This document shows, one piece after another, positions 6,719-12,553 of a stretch of 12,553 nt of DNA. Both the position numbers and the translations under genes were made by a program. The stretch's first letter is position 1. Each line of letters begins with the position of its first letter. The notes beneath the pieces were generated by a model that made no database searches, had not been told where the DNA came from, and saw nothing but the letters and a program-made list of their open reading frames with translations. The stretch is from Spirochaetaceae bacterium UBA1306 (GTDB lineage Bacteria; Spirochaetota; Spirochaetia; Treponematales; Rectinemataceae), in assembly GCA_002307245.1 (NCBI GenBank), contig DBTW01000011.1, positions 1 to 12,553 of the forward strand. The letters run 5' to 3'.

Positions 6719-7024
6719 CTATCCGCAGCAGGGCTTCCCCGAGCCCGAGCCGCAACTGCAGGATGGCGTAGAGCCGGTGAGCTTGCCTATGATGATAGCC
6801 GCGGCGCAGCCGACTCCAGTCGTAACGGCTATGGCGCTCGCCGGGCAGTTGCGGGCGCAGGCGCCGCATTCCATGCAGAGCTCGCGGTCCCGGATACCCG
6901 CCTTTCCCTCGCTGAGCTCGAAGACCCCATGGGGACAGACCTCGACGCACTCCCCGCAGCCCTCGCAGGCGCTGGCGTCGAGTTTCAAGGTCTCGCCGTT
7001 TTTTATGTACTTGTACTCGGTCAT
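6719..7024 (-). CDS. hgcB: HgcB, 2x[4Fe-4S] ferredoxin of mercury methylation
   Basis: This 101-residue protein is thought to deliver electrons that reduce the corrinoid of HgcA so it can be remethylated. It has two ferredoxin motifs, Cys20/23/26/30 ('CEGCGECVEVCP') and Cys50/53/56/60 ('CMECGACARNCP'). It also has the HgcB hallmarks that ordinary ferredoxins lack: an isolated cysteine, Cys73 in 'TTGVGCAAA', and a C-terminal vicinal pair, Cys99-Cys100, proposed to bind Hg(II). An additional C-x-C (89, 91) lies in the Gly/Ser-rich tail. The ATG at 7024 has GGAGG at 7030-7034, five bases upstream. It follows the hgcA stop by 14 nt. The reading frame stays open far upstream, but homologues are about 95-105 residues, so this start is preferred. 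Confidence 0.93.
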   Translation of the reverse strand: MTEYKYIKNGETLKLDASACEGCGECVEVCPHGVFELSEGKAGIRDRELCMECGACARNCPASAIAVTTGVGCAAAIIIGKLTGSTPSCSCGSGSGKPCCG

Positions 7025-7038
7025 GTTTTCCTCCAGTT

Positions 7039-8145
7039 TCAGAGGCCGAAGACCCGCGAGGCTCCGCCGAGGACTATGCCGGCGAGAAGCGAGGCGGCCA
7101 TGGGTATGATGGACTTCTCGACCTCCAGGCTGGCGCCGGGTTGGCAGGTATAGGTCGAGGAGCCCGTGAAGTTGAGGCTGACGAAGGCCACTACGGCCGT
7201 GCTCGCGAGGAGGACTGCCGCTCCCATCGCGAGCCCCATTCCTCCAAGGACGGTGCAAGCCAGCCCCGAGGCGAGGCCCCAGAGCGCCCCCAGGAAAGCT
7301 CCCTTTATCGAGAAAGCCTTCGTAGGCAAGGCCGGCAGCAGGGCGGGGAAGGCCAGGGCGCCGACGAACAGGGAGCCGAGGGTCGCGCACAGCAGATAGC
7401 CGAAACGGGTGCCGAAGCCCGCGTCCGCCTCGCTCGAGAGCGGCAGGGCGCCGAGAAAGGAGAGCGCGAGGGCTCCGAGCGCGAAGGGCCAGCCATGGGC
7501 CAGCTCCACCGGGGCTACGGCCATTCGATCGGCGAGGCGGAATTCGACTCGGCGCATGGCCTCGGTCTTCCGCATCCGCGCCGCGACGAAGGCCGGGATG
7601 TCGGCCGCGCGCACGGGGCCCCAAACCACGCGGAAGCTCGAGACGCGGGCGATCTCGGGGGCGGATACGCCGGATGCGCCGAGCTGCGGCAGGATGAGGA
7701 GCTTGTGCGAGACGATATCCTCGAGCCTGAGCCTCGCGATCTTGTCGAGGAGCTCGGCCGTGCCGAAAGCCCCCTTGCCCGCGGCGCACCAGACATTGAC
7801 GCCCTTCGTATCCAAGACGACGATCCAGGCATCCATGCCGCCGAGTTCGTGGCGCAGCTTGTTGAAGCTCAGCTTGTAATTGGCCGTGACGAGGATGGGC
7901 GATTCGCGAATGGGCGAGCCGATCGCGTAAAGCCCGGGCGCCACTTTATAGTCGTCACGCCCTATGTCCAGGCGCATTGCCCAGTCGCCTAGGATGTCGC
8001 CCATGGATAGCTTGGGCGATACTAGGGGAACGAAGCGACCGGCGGCCTCGCGGTAGTCGACGATGTATCCCGGCGCCGGGCCCTCGAGCCTCGCATAGCC
8101 CACCAGCCCGTCCTTGGTTTCCTTTCGCAACGGCTTGAATTCCAT
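7039..8145 (-). CDS. hgcA: HgcA, corrinoid methyltransferase that methylates mercury
   Basis: HgcA carries a methyl group on a cobalt corrinoid and transfers it to Hg(II), giving methylmercury. The 368-residue product has the diagnostic cap-helix motif 'NVWCAAGK' at 117-124. Cys120 would be the lower axial cobalt ligand. The N-terminal corrinoid-binding domain ('LDIGRDDYKVAPGLYAIGSP', 59-78; 'VLVTANYKLSFNKLR' region, 84-98) is followed by about five transmembrane helices (near 217-236, 246-270, 279-300, 302-325, 344-362). Between the last two is 'NFTGSSTYT' (325-333), also typical of the family. The next residue is Cys334, where I recall Ser. The ATG at 8145 is 4 nt after the marR stop, with GGAAGG at 8155-8160 nine bases upstream. 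The reported methyl source is methyltetrahydrofolate; its genes are not in the window. Confidence 0.96.
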   Translation of the reverse strand: MEFKPLRKETKDGLVGYARLEGPAPGYIVDYREAAGRFVPLVSPKLSMGDILGDWAMRLDIGRDDYKVAPGLYAIGSPIRESPILVTANYKLSFNKLRHELGGMDAWIVVLDTKGVNVWCAAGKGAFGTAELLDKIARLRLEDIVSHKLLILPQLGASGVSAPEIARVSSFRVVWGPVRAADIPAFVAARMRKTEAMRRVEFRLADRMAVAPVELAHGWPFALGALALSFLGALPLSSEADAGFGTRFGYLLCATLGSLFVGALAFPALLPALPTKAFSIKGAFLGALWGLASGLACTVLGGMGLAMGAAVLLASTAVVAFVSLNFTGSSTYTCQPGASLEVEKSIIPMAASLLAGIVLGGASRVFGL

Positions 8146-8149
8146 GTTC

Positions 8150-8656
8150 CTAGGCCTTCCCTTTCGCCCGGATCGGGCAGCAGGGCTCGACGGCGAGGCG
8201 CTTCGCCCGGATAGCCTTCGCCAGGAAGGCGACGTTCTCGGCGATGGCCGCCCGCCGATCATCGTCGGCTTCCGAAAGCACGCTCTCGTAGTACTCGTCG
8301 CAAGAGCCGTCGATATAGTCGACCTTGCCCTTGCCGAGGGCCGTGAGGCAGAGGACGGACTTGCGCCTATTGGCCGGATTCTCGGCCCTGGTCGCGAGTC
8401 CCGCCTTTACTAGGCCGTCGACGGCCCTGCTCATGGTGCTGGGATCGAGCTCGATGGCCTCGGCCAGCTCGCCTACGCTGGCCGCGCCTCGCGAGTCCAT
8501 CTCGAGGAGGATATGGCATTGGGCGCTCGTGATCCCGCAGCATTCCGTCTGCGAGGCGAGGGAGAGCTCGACCTCGCGCTCGAGGAACCTTAAGGCACGG
8601 CGGAAATCGCGGATCGAGCCGGGACTCCGACTTGGCGGAGAAGTTTTGGTTTTCAT
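8150..8656 (-). CDS. MarR-family transcriptional regulator, probable regulator of hgcAB
   Basis: The 168-residue product has the MarR winged-helix layout. The recognition region is 'SVGELAEAIELDPSTMSRAV' (60-79), followed by the wing 'ENPANRRKSVLCLT' (92-105). It has two vicinal cysteine pairs, Cys39-Cys40 in 'ECCGITSAQCH' with Cys47 nearby, and Cys159-Cys160 in 'VEPCCP' near the C terminus. These could bind a thiophilic metal or sense oxidants, but this is inference. I chose the ATG at 8656. A longer version from TTG at 8695 is possible, but that TTG is part of a consensus -35 box. No Shine-Dalgarno sequence precedes 8656. The gene is the first of the marR-hgcA-hgcB operon. Confidence 0.88.
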   Translation of the reverse strand: MKTKTSPPSRSPGSIRDFRRALRFLEREVELSLASQTECCGITSAQCHILLEMDSRGAASVGELAEAIELDPSTMSRAVDGLVKAGLATRAENPANRRKSVLCLTALGKGKVDYIDGSCDEYYESVLSEADDDRRAAIAENVAFLAKAIRAKRLAVEPCCPIRAKGKA

Positions 8657-8661
8657 ATGTA

Positions 8662-8695
8662 ATATGCATATATTGTATGACGCATTATATGTCAA
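8662..8695 (-). promoter_or_regulatory. Promoter of marR-hgcA-hgcB with palindromic core
   Basis: On the minus strand TTGACA (8695-8690) and TATATG (8672-8667) are 17 bp apart. The predicted start is near 8660, only about four bases before the marR ATG. A perfect 10-bp palindrome, ATATGCATAT, spans 8662-8671 over the -10 box. It sits inside a wider imperfect palindrome, with CATAT at one end and GTATG at the other (about 8654-8679). This is a plausible autoregulatory MarR site. Confidence 0.55.
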
Positions 8696-8748
8696 GACAA
8701 AATTAGGCGGTTTTTTTCTCTTCCATCGTCCGCTATCCCGCCTCGGCT

Positions 8749-8757
8749 TGATTATAT
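8749..8757 (+). promoter_or_regulatory. Candidate extended -10 promoter for the DUF3842 gene
   Basis: TGATTATAT at 8749-8757 resembles an extended -10 element, with no good -35 box. It would start transcription near 8764 and include the AGGAG at 8765-8769. The remaining intergenic sequence between the divergent genes holds a run of seven T at 8711-8717 and nothing else I can identify. Confidence 0.35.
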
Positions 8758-8781
8758 GGGAGACAGGAGCTTAAATAAGGC

Positions 8782-9201
8782 ATGGCGAAGACCGTTTTCG
8801 TGGTGGACGGGATGGGCGGCGGGATAGGCTCCCAGATCGTGGCGCGCATCCGAAAGGAATCGCGCGCCGACCTTGTCCTCGTAGGTATCGCGACGAACGC
8901 GGTAGCCGCCCAGCGGATGGTGGAGGCAGGGGCCTCGCGCGCCGCCTCGGGCGAGAACGCCTTCCGCGTCTCCTTGCCTGAAGCCGACGTCGTGATCGGC
9001 CCCATCGGAATAGTCCTGCCGAACTCGATGATGGGCGAGCTCACGGCGGCCATGGCCGAGGCTGTCCTCGCCTCGCGCGCCAAGAAGATACTCCTGCCCC
9101 TCGCTCAATCGCACGTATGCCTCGTGGGCCTTGCCATGCGCAACGTGGGCGAGCTCATCGACGAGGCTATGGTCCTGCTCTCCCGCGCCCTCGAGGAATG
9201 A
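8782..9201 (+). CDS. DUF3842 family protein, small Rossmann-like, function unknown
   Basis: The 139-residue protein starts with a nucleotide-binding-like strand and glycine loop, 'VFVVDGMGGGIGSQIV' (5-20). It continues with 'LVLVGIATNAVAAQRMVEAG' (31-50), 'ENAFRVSLPEADVVIGPIGI' (58-77), and a helix-rich end with 'AKKILLPLAQSHVCLVGL'. This matches my memory of DUF3842, whose members share 'GGGIG', 'GTNA', 'GxxxxATGEN' and 'DxxIGPIGI' blocks. No reaction is known to me. The start at 8782 has AGGAG 12 bases upstream, which is a long spacing. The gene is divergent from marR-hgcAB and lies just upstream of the metal transporter operon, but a separate strong promoter lies between them. A role linked to metals is a guess from position. 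Confidence 0.8.
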   Translation: MAKTVFVVDGMGGGIGSQIVARIRKESRADLVLVGIATNAVAAQRMVEAGASRAASGENAFRVSLPEADVVIGPIGIVLPNSMMGELTAAMAEAVLASRAKKILLPLAQSHVCLVGLAMRNVGELIDEAMVLLSRALEE

Positions 9202-9208
9202 ACTCGGG

Positions 9209-9237
9209 TTGACCCTCCCCGGGGACGCACTTATAAT
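9209..9237 (+). promoter_or_regulatory. Strong sigma70-type promoter of the cbiMN-cbiQ-cbiO-larE operon
   Basis: TTGACC (9209-9214) and a perfect TATAAT (9232-9237) are 17 bp apart. Transcription is expected to start near 9244, giving a leader of about 129 nt before cbiM. It begins 8 nt after the stop of the DUF3842 gene, so the transporter operon is probably transcribed on its own. Confidence 0.8.
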
Positions 9238-9243
9238 ACTCTG

Positions 9244-9372
9244 CGTCGGCTAGAAGCCGGCTTCGCGAGCTCGAACGAATTCGGGCGCCTGTCCGCCGTT
9301 ACTAGACCATTGGCATTCGCCCTCGAAGGGCTTATAGGGAGTCGAACCCCTCATAATCCGCAAGGAGAGCGT
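9244..9372 (+). promoter_or_regulatory. Long structured 5' leader of the metal transporter operon, unassigned
   Basis: Four hairpins can be drawn in order. GTCGGCT/AGCCGGC is at 9245-9261. A stem at 9269-9286 has the loop CGAA. GCCCT/AGGGC is at 9319-9331. An 8-bp stem with one bulge is at 9332-9356. The AAGGAG of cbiM (9362-9367) follows and is left free. I see no cobalamin-riboswitch B12 box and cannot match it to the NiCo riboswitch by eye. It may be a metal or cofactor-responsive leader, or simply a long untranslated region. Confidence 0.4.
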
Positions 9373-10374
9373 ATGCACATTCCCGATAACTACTTAAGCC
9401 CGGCCACCTGCGCCGTCATGGCCATCGCCGTCGCGCCCATATGGGCGCTGTCCGTGAAGAAAGTCGCCAAGGACACTCCTCGTGAGAAGATCCCCCTTCT
9501 CGGTATCGGCGCGGCCTTCTCTTTCCTGATAATGATGCTCAATGTCCCGCTTCCGGGAGGAACGACGGGGCATGCCGTGGGAGGCGCCCTCCTCGGCGCG
9601 CTCCTCGGGCCCTACGCGGCCTGCATCTCGATCAGCGTGGCCCTGCTCATTCAGGCCCTCGTCTTCGGCGACGGAGGCATCCTGTCCTTCGGCGCCAACT
9701 GCTTCAACATGGCCTTCGTCATTCCATTCGCAGGCTATGCCATTTACAAGTTCATCAAGGACAGGACCAAGTCGAGGAAGATCGAATTGACGGGCCTCGC
9801 TATCGCCTCGTACATCGCGATCAACCTCGCGGCCCTTTGCGCCGCCGTGGAGTTCGGCCTTCAGCCCATGATCGCGAAGGACGCCGCGGGCCTGCCGCTC
9901 TACTGTCCCTATCCGCTCTCGGTGGCGATACCGGCCATGCTGATCCCCCATCTTGCGGTAGCCGGCGTCCTCGAGGCGGCGTTCTCTGTGGCCATTTTCG
10001 CCTTTGTCGCGAAGGCCTCTCCCGGGACGATTTACGCGGGCTCGCCGACGAGGACCAAGCCGCTCTACGCCCTCGTCGTGGGGCTTATTGCCGCCTCGCC
10101 GCTTGGCCTCCTCGCAGCGGGGACCGCCTGGGGCGAATGGGGAGCCGATGAGATCAAGGACGTAGTCAACGGGGGCGCGTCCCTCGGCTTCGTGCCCGCG
10201 GGCATGGAGAAAGGTTTCGGCTTCGAGGCCCCCATGCCCGATTACGCGATAAACGGCGTACCGGAGATCGTGGGCTATATCTTCTCGGCCTTGATCGGCG
10301 TCGCCCTCGTGATCATCCTCTTCAAGCTTCTCGGCCTCGCCAAGAAGCCCGGCGCCGCGAAAGCGGAGGCTTAG
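9373..10374 (+). CDS. cbiM: CbiM/NikM substrate-binding membrane component with fused CbiN-like domain (nickel/cobalt importer)
   Basis: The 333-residue protein is the S-component of an energy-coupling-factor importer for Ni2+ or Co2+. The start at 9373 is firm: AAGGAG lies five bases upstream, and the protein must begin 'MHIPD', since Met1 and His2 help bind the metal. Other family features are 'NVPLPGGTTGHAVGGALLG' (57-75, His67), 'ALVFGDGGILSFGANCFNMA' (95-114) and His193. After about residue 225 comes a second module with two hydrophobic helices (230-249, 298-320). This resembles the CbiN/PDGLE part, but with 'ASPLGLLAAGTAWGEWG' instead of a clear PDGLE motif. Such fusions occur in nickel-type transporters. 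The next gene overlaps its stop by one base. Confidence 0.92.
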   Translation: MHIPDNYLSPATCAVMAIAVAPIWALSVKKVAKDTPREKIPLLGIGAAFSFLIMMLNVPLPGGTTGHAVGGALLGALLGPYAACISISVALLIQALVFGDGGILSFGANCFNMAFVIPFAGYAIYKFIKDRTKSRKIELTGLAIASYIAINLAALCAAVEFGLQPMIAKDAAGLPLYCPYPLSVAIPAMLIPHLAVAGVLEAAFSVAIFAFVAKASPGTIYAGSPTRTKPLYALVVGLIAASPLGLLAAGTAWGEWGADEIKDVVNGGASLGFVPAGMEKGFGFEAPMPDYAINGVPEIVGYIFSALIGVALVIILFKLLGLAKKPGAAKAEA

Positions 10375-11207
10375 TGGGTTCGAGTATCGAAATCGTCCCG
10401 GCCTGGCTCGCGGCGAGCGATCGCTACGAGCCGGCCCTAGGGCGAGGGCCCCGAGGCAGGGGGCGCTTCGTCGAGGAGAGCCTCCTGTCGATCCTGTCCG
10501 CCCTATCGGCCCTCCGCGAGAGACCGAGCGCGGTGCGGCGCCGCGAGCGCCTCAGGCCCGAGCTCAAGCTCGCCTCGGCCTTCCTCATCATACTCCTCGT
10601 CTCCCTCTCGAGGTCCCTCCTTTTTATAGAGGCCGCGACTGCCTGCGAGCTCGTGTTACTCTGCCTTCTCCCCGGCGAGCTCGTAGCGCGAATCCTCCGG
10701 AAGGTCCTGGCCGCGGGCCTCTTCGCCCTCGCGATCTTCCTGCCCGCCTTTGTCGCGGGCTCCGGCCCGGGGGTCCCGATCCTCCTGGCGAAGGTCCTTC
10801 TGGCCATGCTGGCGGCCGCCCTATTCTCCGCGACCACGCCCTGGCCCTCCGTCACCGAGGCCTTCGCCGCGCTCCGCGTGCCGGACCTGTTCGTGATGAC
10901 CCTGGACATGGCCGTCAAATACATACACCTGCTCGGCGGCCTCCTGGGCGACATGCTCCAGGCTCTCAAGTTACGCTCCGTGGGCCGAGACGAGAGACGG
11001 ATGAACTCCCTGGGCTCTCTCGCGGGCAAGCTCTTCCTCAAGTCGAAGGAGGCGGTCGAAATCCAGGCCCAGGCGATGGAATGCCGCTGCTTCTCCGGAT
11101 CCTATTGCGGCGGCCGGCGGTCGCGCCCCTCGTGGGCCGACGCCGTGCTCGCGGCGGCCGATCTCGCGTTGGTCGCCGCCTTCGTCCTCTTCGGGAGGGC
11201 CTCATGA
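10374..11207 (+). CDS. cbiQ: CbiQ-type T component of the nickel/cobalt ECF transporter
   Basis: The 277-residue integral membrane protein couples ATP hydrolysis by CbiO to CbiM. It starts with GTG at 10374, overlapping the cbiM stop (TAGTG), with GGAGG at 10365-10369. Hydrophobic helices lie near 64-85, 86-104, 108-128, 135-153, 170-192 and 254-274. Two cytoplasmic coupling motifs are seen, 'ALKLRSVG' (197-204) and 'QAMECRCFSG' (233-242). The second deviates from the usual A-R-G form. The N-terminal 60 residues are rich in Arg and hydrophilic, longer than I expect for the family, so translation could begin further in. The gene overlaps cbiO by ATGA. Confidence 0.85.
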   Translation: MGSSIEIVPAWLAASDRYEPALGRGPRGRGRFVEESLLSILSALSALRERPSAVRRRERLRPELKLASAFLIILLVSLSRSLLFIEAATACELVLLCLLPGELVARILRKVLAAGLFALAIFLPAFVAGSGPGVPILLAKVLLAMLAAALFSATTPWPSVTEAFAALRVPDLFVMTLDMAVKYIHLLGGLLGDMLQALKLRSVGRDERRMNSLGSLAGKLFLKSKEAVEIQAQAMECRCFSGSYCGGRRSRPSWADAVLAAADLALVAAFVLFGRAS

Positions 11208-11929
11208 TCGAGCTCCGCGGCCTGGGCTTCGACTATCCCGAGGCGAGCGTGCTCTCCGGCCTCGACCTCGAGATCGGTGCCGGAGAGTCTCTCGCCCTCA
11301 TCGGACCCAACGGCTCCGGCAAGTCGACCCTGCTCAAGCTCATGTGCGGCCTCTTCCCGCCCACGCGAGGCTCCTACTTTTTCGACGGCGCCGCCATCAC
11401 GAAGTCGAGCCTCTCCGACGCGCGCTTCGCCAAGTCCTTCCATCGGCGCGTAGGCCTGCTCTTCCAGGACTCCGACGCCCAGCTCTTCTGCGGCTCGGTA
11501 TACGACGAGATCGCCTTCGGCCCGCGCCAGATGGGACTCTCCGACGAGGAGGTGGGCGGGCGGGTCGAAGACCTCTTGTCCCTCTTCAAGCTCGAGGGCC
11601 TGTCCTCGCGCGTGCCCTACCACCTAAGCGGCGGCGAGAAGCGCAAGGTGGCCCTCGCGAGCGTCCTGGCCCTCAACCCGGACGCGATCTGCCTCGACGA
11701 GCCGATGGGCGGCCTCGACCCCAAGACCAAGCGCGCCTTGCGCGAGCTCGTCGAGTCGCTCAACGCGTCGGGTAAGACGGTCATCTGCGCGACCCACGAC
11801 TTCGAGTACGTCGAGGGCATGTTCTCCCGCGCCGTGGTGCTCTCGAAGGAGGGTCGCATCGCGCGGGACGCCCCCTACGCCGAGACGATAGCCGACCGCG
11901 CCTTCCTCGAGTCGATGAACATCGTATGA
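11204..11929 (+). CDS. cbiO: CbiO-type ATPase of the nickel/cobalt ECF transporter
   Basis: The 241-residue cytoplasmic ATPase has all ABC motifs: Walker A 'GPNGSGKS' (34-41), Q-loop Gln88, signature 'LSGGEKRK' (141-148), Walker B 'AICLDEP' (161-167) with Glu166 as catalytic base, D-loop 'GGLD' (169-172) and switch His198. 'FGPRQMGL' (105-112) is typical of ECF ATPases. The ATG at 11204 overlaps the cbiQ stop as ATGA, with GGAGG at 11194-11198. There is one ATPase gene only, so the transporter probably uses a CbiO homodimer. larE follows 10 nt after the stop. Confidence 0.94.
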   Translation: MIELRGLGFDYPEASVLSGLDLEIGAGESLALIGPNGSGKSTLLKLMCGLFPPTRGSYFFDGAAITKSSLSDARFAKSFHRRVGLLFQDSDAQLFCGSVYDEIAFGPRQMGLSDEEVGGRVEDLLSLFKLEGLSSRVPYHLSGGEKRKVALASVLALNPDAICLDEPMGGLDPKTKRALRELVESLNASGKTVICATHDFEYVEGMFSRAVVLSKEGRIARDAPYAETIADRAFLESMNIV

Positions 11930-11939
11930 AGGAGAAGCC

Positions 11940-12553
11940 ATGACGATTGAAGAAAAGCGCGCCCGCCTCGGCGAGATACTGCGGGGCTACGGCAAGGCCG
12001 CCGTGGCCTTCTCGGGCGGGGTGGACAGCTCCTTCCTGTGCGCGGCGGCTCGCGAAGAGCTCGGCGACGGCGCCATCGCCGTGACGATCGTCTCTCCCAT
12101 GCTGCCTGCGAGCGAGCTAGGCGACGCGAGGAGGGTGGCCGCCCTGGTGGGCATCCGCCACGTCCTGGTCCAGTCCGCGGAGATCGAGGAGGCGGTGGCG
12201 GCCAATCCCAAGGACCGCTGCTATCACTGCAAGAAGCGCGAGTTCGGATCCATAGCCCGCGCCGCACGGGAGTCCGGCGTCTCCATCGTCCTCGACGGCA
12301 CGAACGTCGACGACGAGGGCGACTACCGCCCGGGCATGAGGGCTATCGCCGAGCTCGGCGTGGCCAGCCCCCTGCGCGAGGCTGGCTTGGGCAAGGAGGA
12401 GATCCGCGAGCTCTCTCGCCGCCTCGGCCTACCCACGGCGGAGAAGCCCGCCTTCGCCTGCCTCGCCTCGCGCATCCCATACGGAGAGCGCATCGACGCC
12501 GCCAAGCTCGGCCGCGTGGAGAAGGCCGAGGACTACCTGCGCGGCCTGGGCCT
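11940..12553 (+). CDS. larE: LarE, ATP-dependent sacrificial sulfur transferase (3' truncated by window edge)
   Basis: LarE activates the pyridinium biscarboxylate precursor with ATP and adds sulfur, a step in making the nickel-pincer cofactor of lactate racemase-type enzymes. The 204 residues present include the PP-loop 'SGGVDSS' (25-31), 'DRCYHCKK' (92-99), 'DGTNVDDEGDYRPG' (119-132) and 'KPAFACLASRIPYGE' (169-183). Cys174 fits the sulfur-donating or cluster-binding cysteine of the family. The start at 11940 has AAGGAG at 11929-11934, five bases upstream. Coupling to the metal importer suggests the importer carries nickel. larA, larB and larC are not in the window. A general PP-loop ATPase is the alternative. 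Confidence 0.9.
   Translation, partial: MTIEEKRARLGEILRGYGKAAVAFSGGVDSSFLCAAAREELGDGAIAVTIVSPMLPASELGDARRVAALVGIRHVLVQSAEIEEAVAANPKDRCYHCKKREFGSIARAARESGVSIVLDGTNVDDEGDYRPGMRAIAELGVASPLREAGLGKEEIRELSRRLGLPTAEKPAFACLASRIPYGERIDAAKLGRVEKAEDYLRGLG

Noticed and set aside
7025..7789. In-frame upstream extension of hgcB by about 255 codons across hgcA
   Set aside because: The extension is Arg/Pro-rich, overlaps hgcA in another frame, and HgcB homologues are about 100 residues. A good Shine-Dalgarno supports the start at 7024.
8146..8262. Longer start for hgcA at 8262, inside marR
   Set aside because: The extra residues are Ser/Arg/Pro-rich and overlap marR. The start at 8145 directly follows the marR stop.
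9334..9360. tRNA-like T-arm sequence on the minus strand in the cbiM leader
   Set aside because: The GTTCGAC loop is present, but the stem pairs imperfectly and no acceptor, D or anticodon arms can be completed. It is more likely part of a leader hairpin.
9310..9372. Longer start for cbiM at 9310
   Set aside because: CbiM must begin with Met-His for metal binding, and the Shine-Dalgarno precedes 9373. The upstream codons lie in the leader.
9209..9372. Cobalamin riboswitch in the cbiM leader
   Set aside because: No B12-box-like sequence is visible and the leader is shorter than a typical cobalamin riboswitch.

Overview
The window is GC-rich and densely coded, with short AT-rich stretches at promoters. 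The proteins suggest a spirochaete (Spirochaetota): a CheR-CheX chemotaxis pair, a six-helix methyl-accepting chemotaxis protein, and a small-ligand and metal metabolism typical of anaerobes. The lineage call is inference from gene content only.

The most important content is a minus-strand operon at 6719-8656 that reads marR - hgcA - hgcB. HgcA (corrinoid protein with the NVWCAAGK cap-helix motif and a membrane tail) and HgcB (two-cluster ferredoxin with an isolated Cys73 and a C-terminal Cys-Cys) form the anaerobic mercury-methylation system that makes methylmercury. The MarR regulator lies only 4 nt upstream of hgcA and carries two vicinal Cys pairs, so it is a candidate metal or thiol sensor for the operon. 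Directly downstream, behind a separate AT-rich promoter with a perfect inverted repeat, are two tandem paralogous secreted DOMON-like proteins that share candidate haem ligands.

Layout from left to right: 1-816 (plus) end of a CheR-like methyltransferase and cheX. 826-1125: a strong promoter, tRNA-Val(GAC), a terminator, an unexplained structured segment that repeats the tRNA 3' end in both orientations, and a second, probably bidirectional, terminator. 1162-3030 (minus) a chemoreceptor. 3115-5409 (minus) a B12-binding-type radical SAM protein with unusual cysteine spacing. 5484-6616 (minus) the two DOMON-like proteins. 6719-8656 (minus) hgcB, hgcA, marR. 8782-9201 (plus) a DUF3842 protein, divergent from marR. 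9209-12553 (plus) a strong promoter, a roughly 130-nt structured leader, and a cbiMN-cbiQ-cbiO-larE operon: an energy-coupling-factor nickel/cobalt importer coupled to the sulfur transferase that builds the nickel-pincer cofactor. larE runs off the window.

The genes share a metal and corrinoid theme. HgcA needs a cobalt corrinoid, the radical SAM protein looks like the B12-binding type, and the importer brings in nickel or cobalt. LarE argues that nickel is at least one of its cargoes. Whether the importer also supports HgcA is speculation from proximity.
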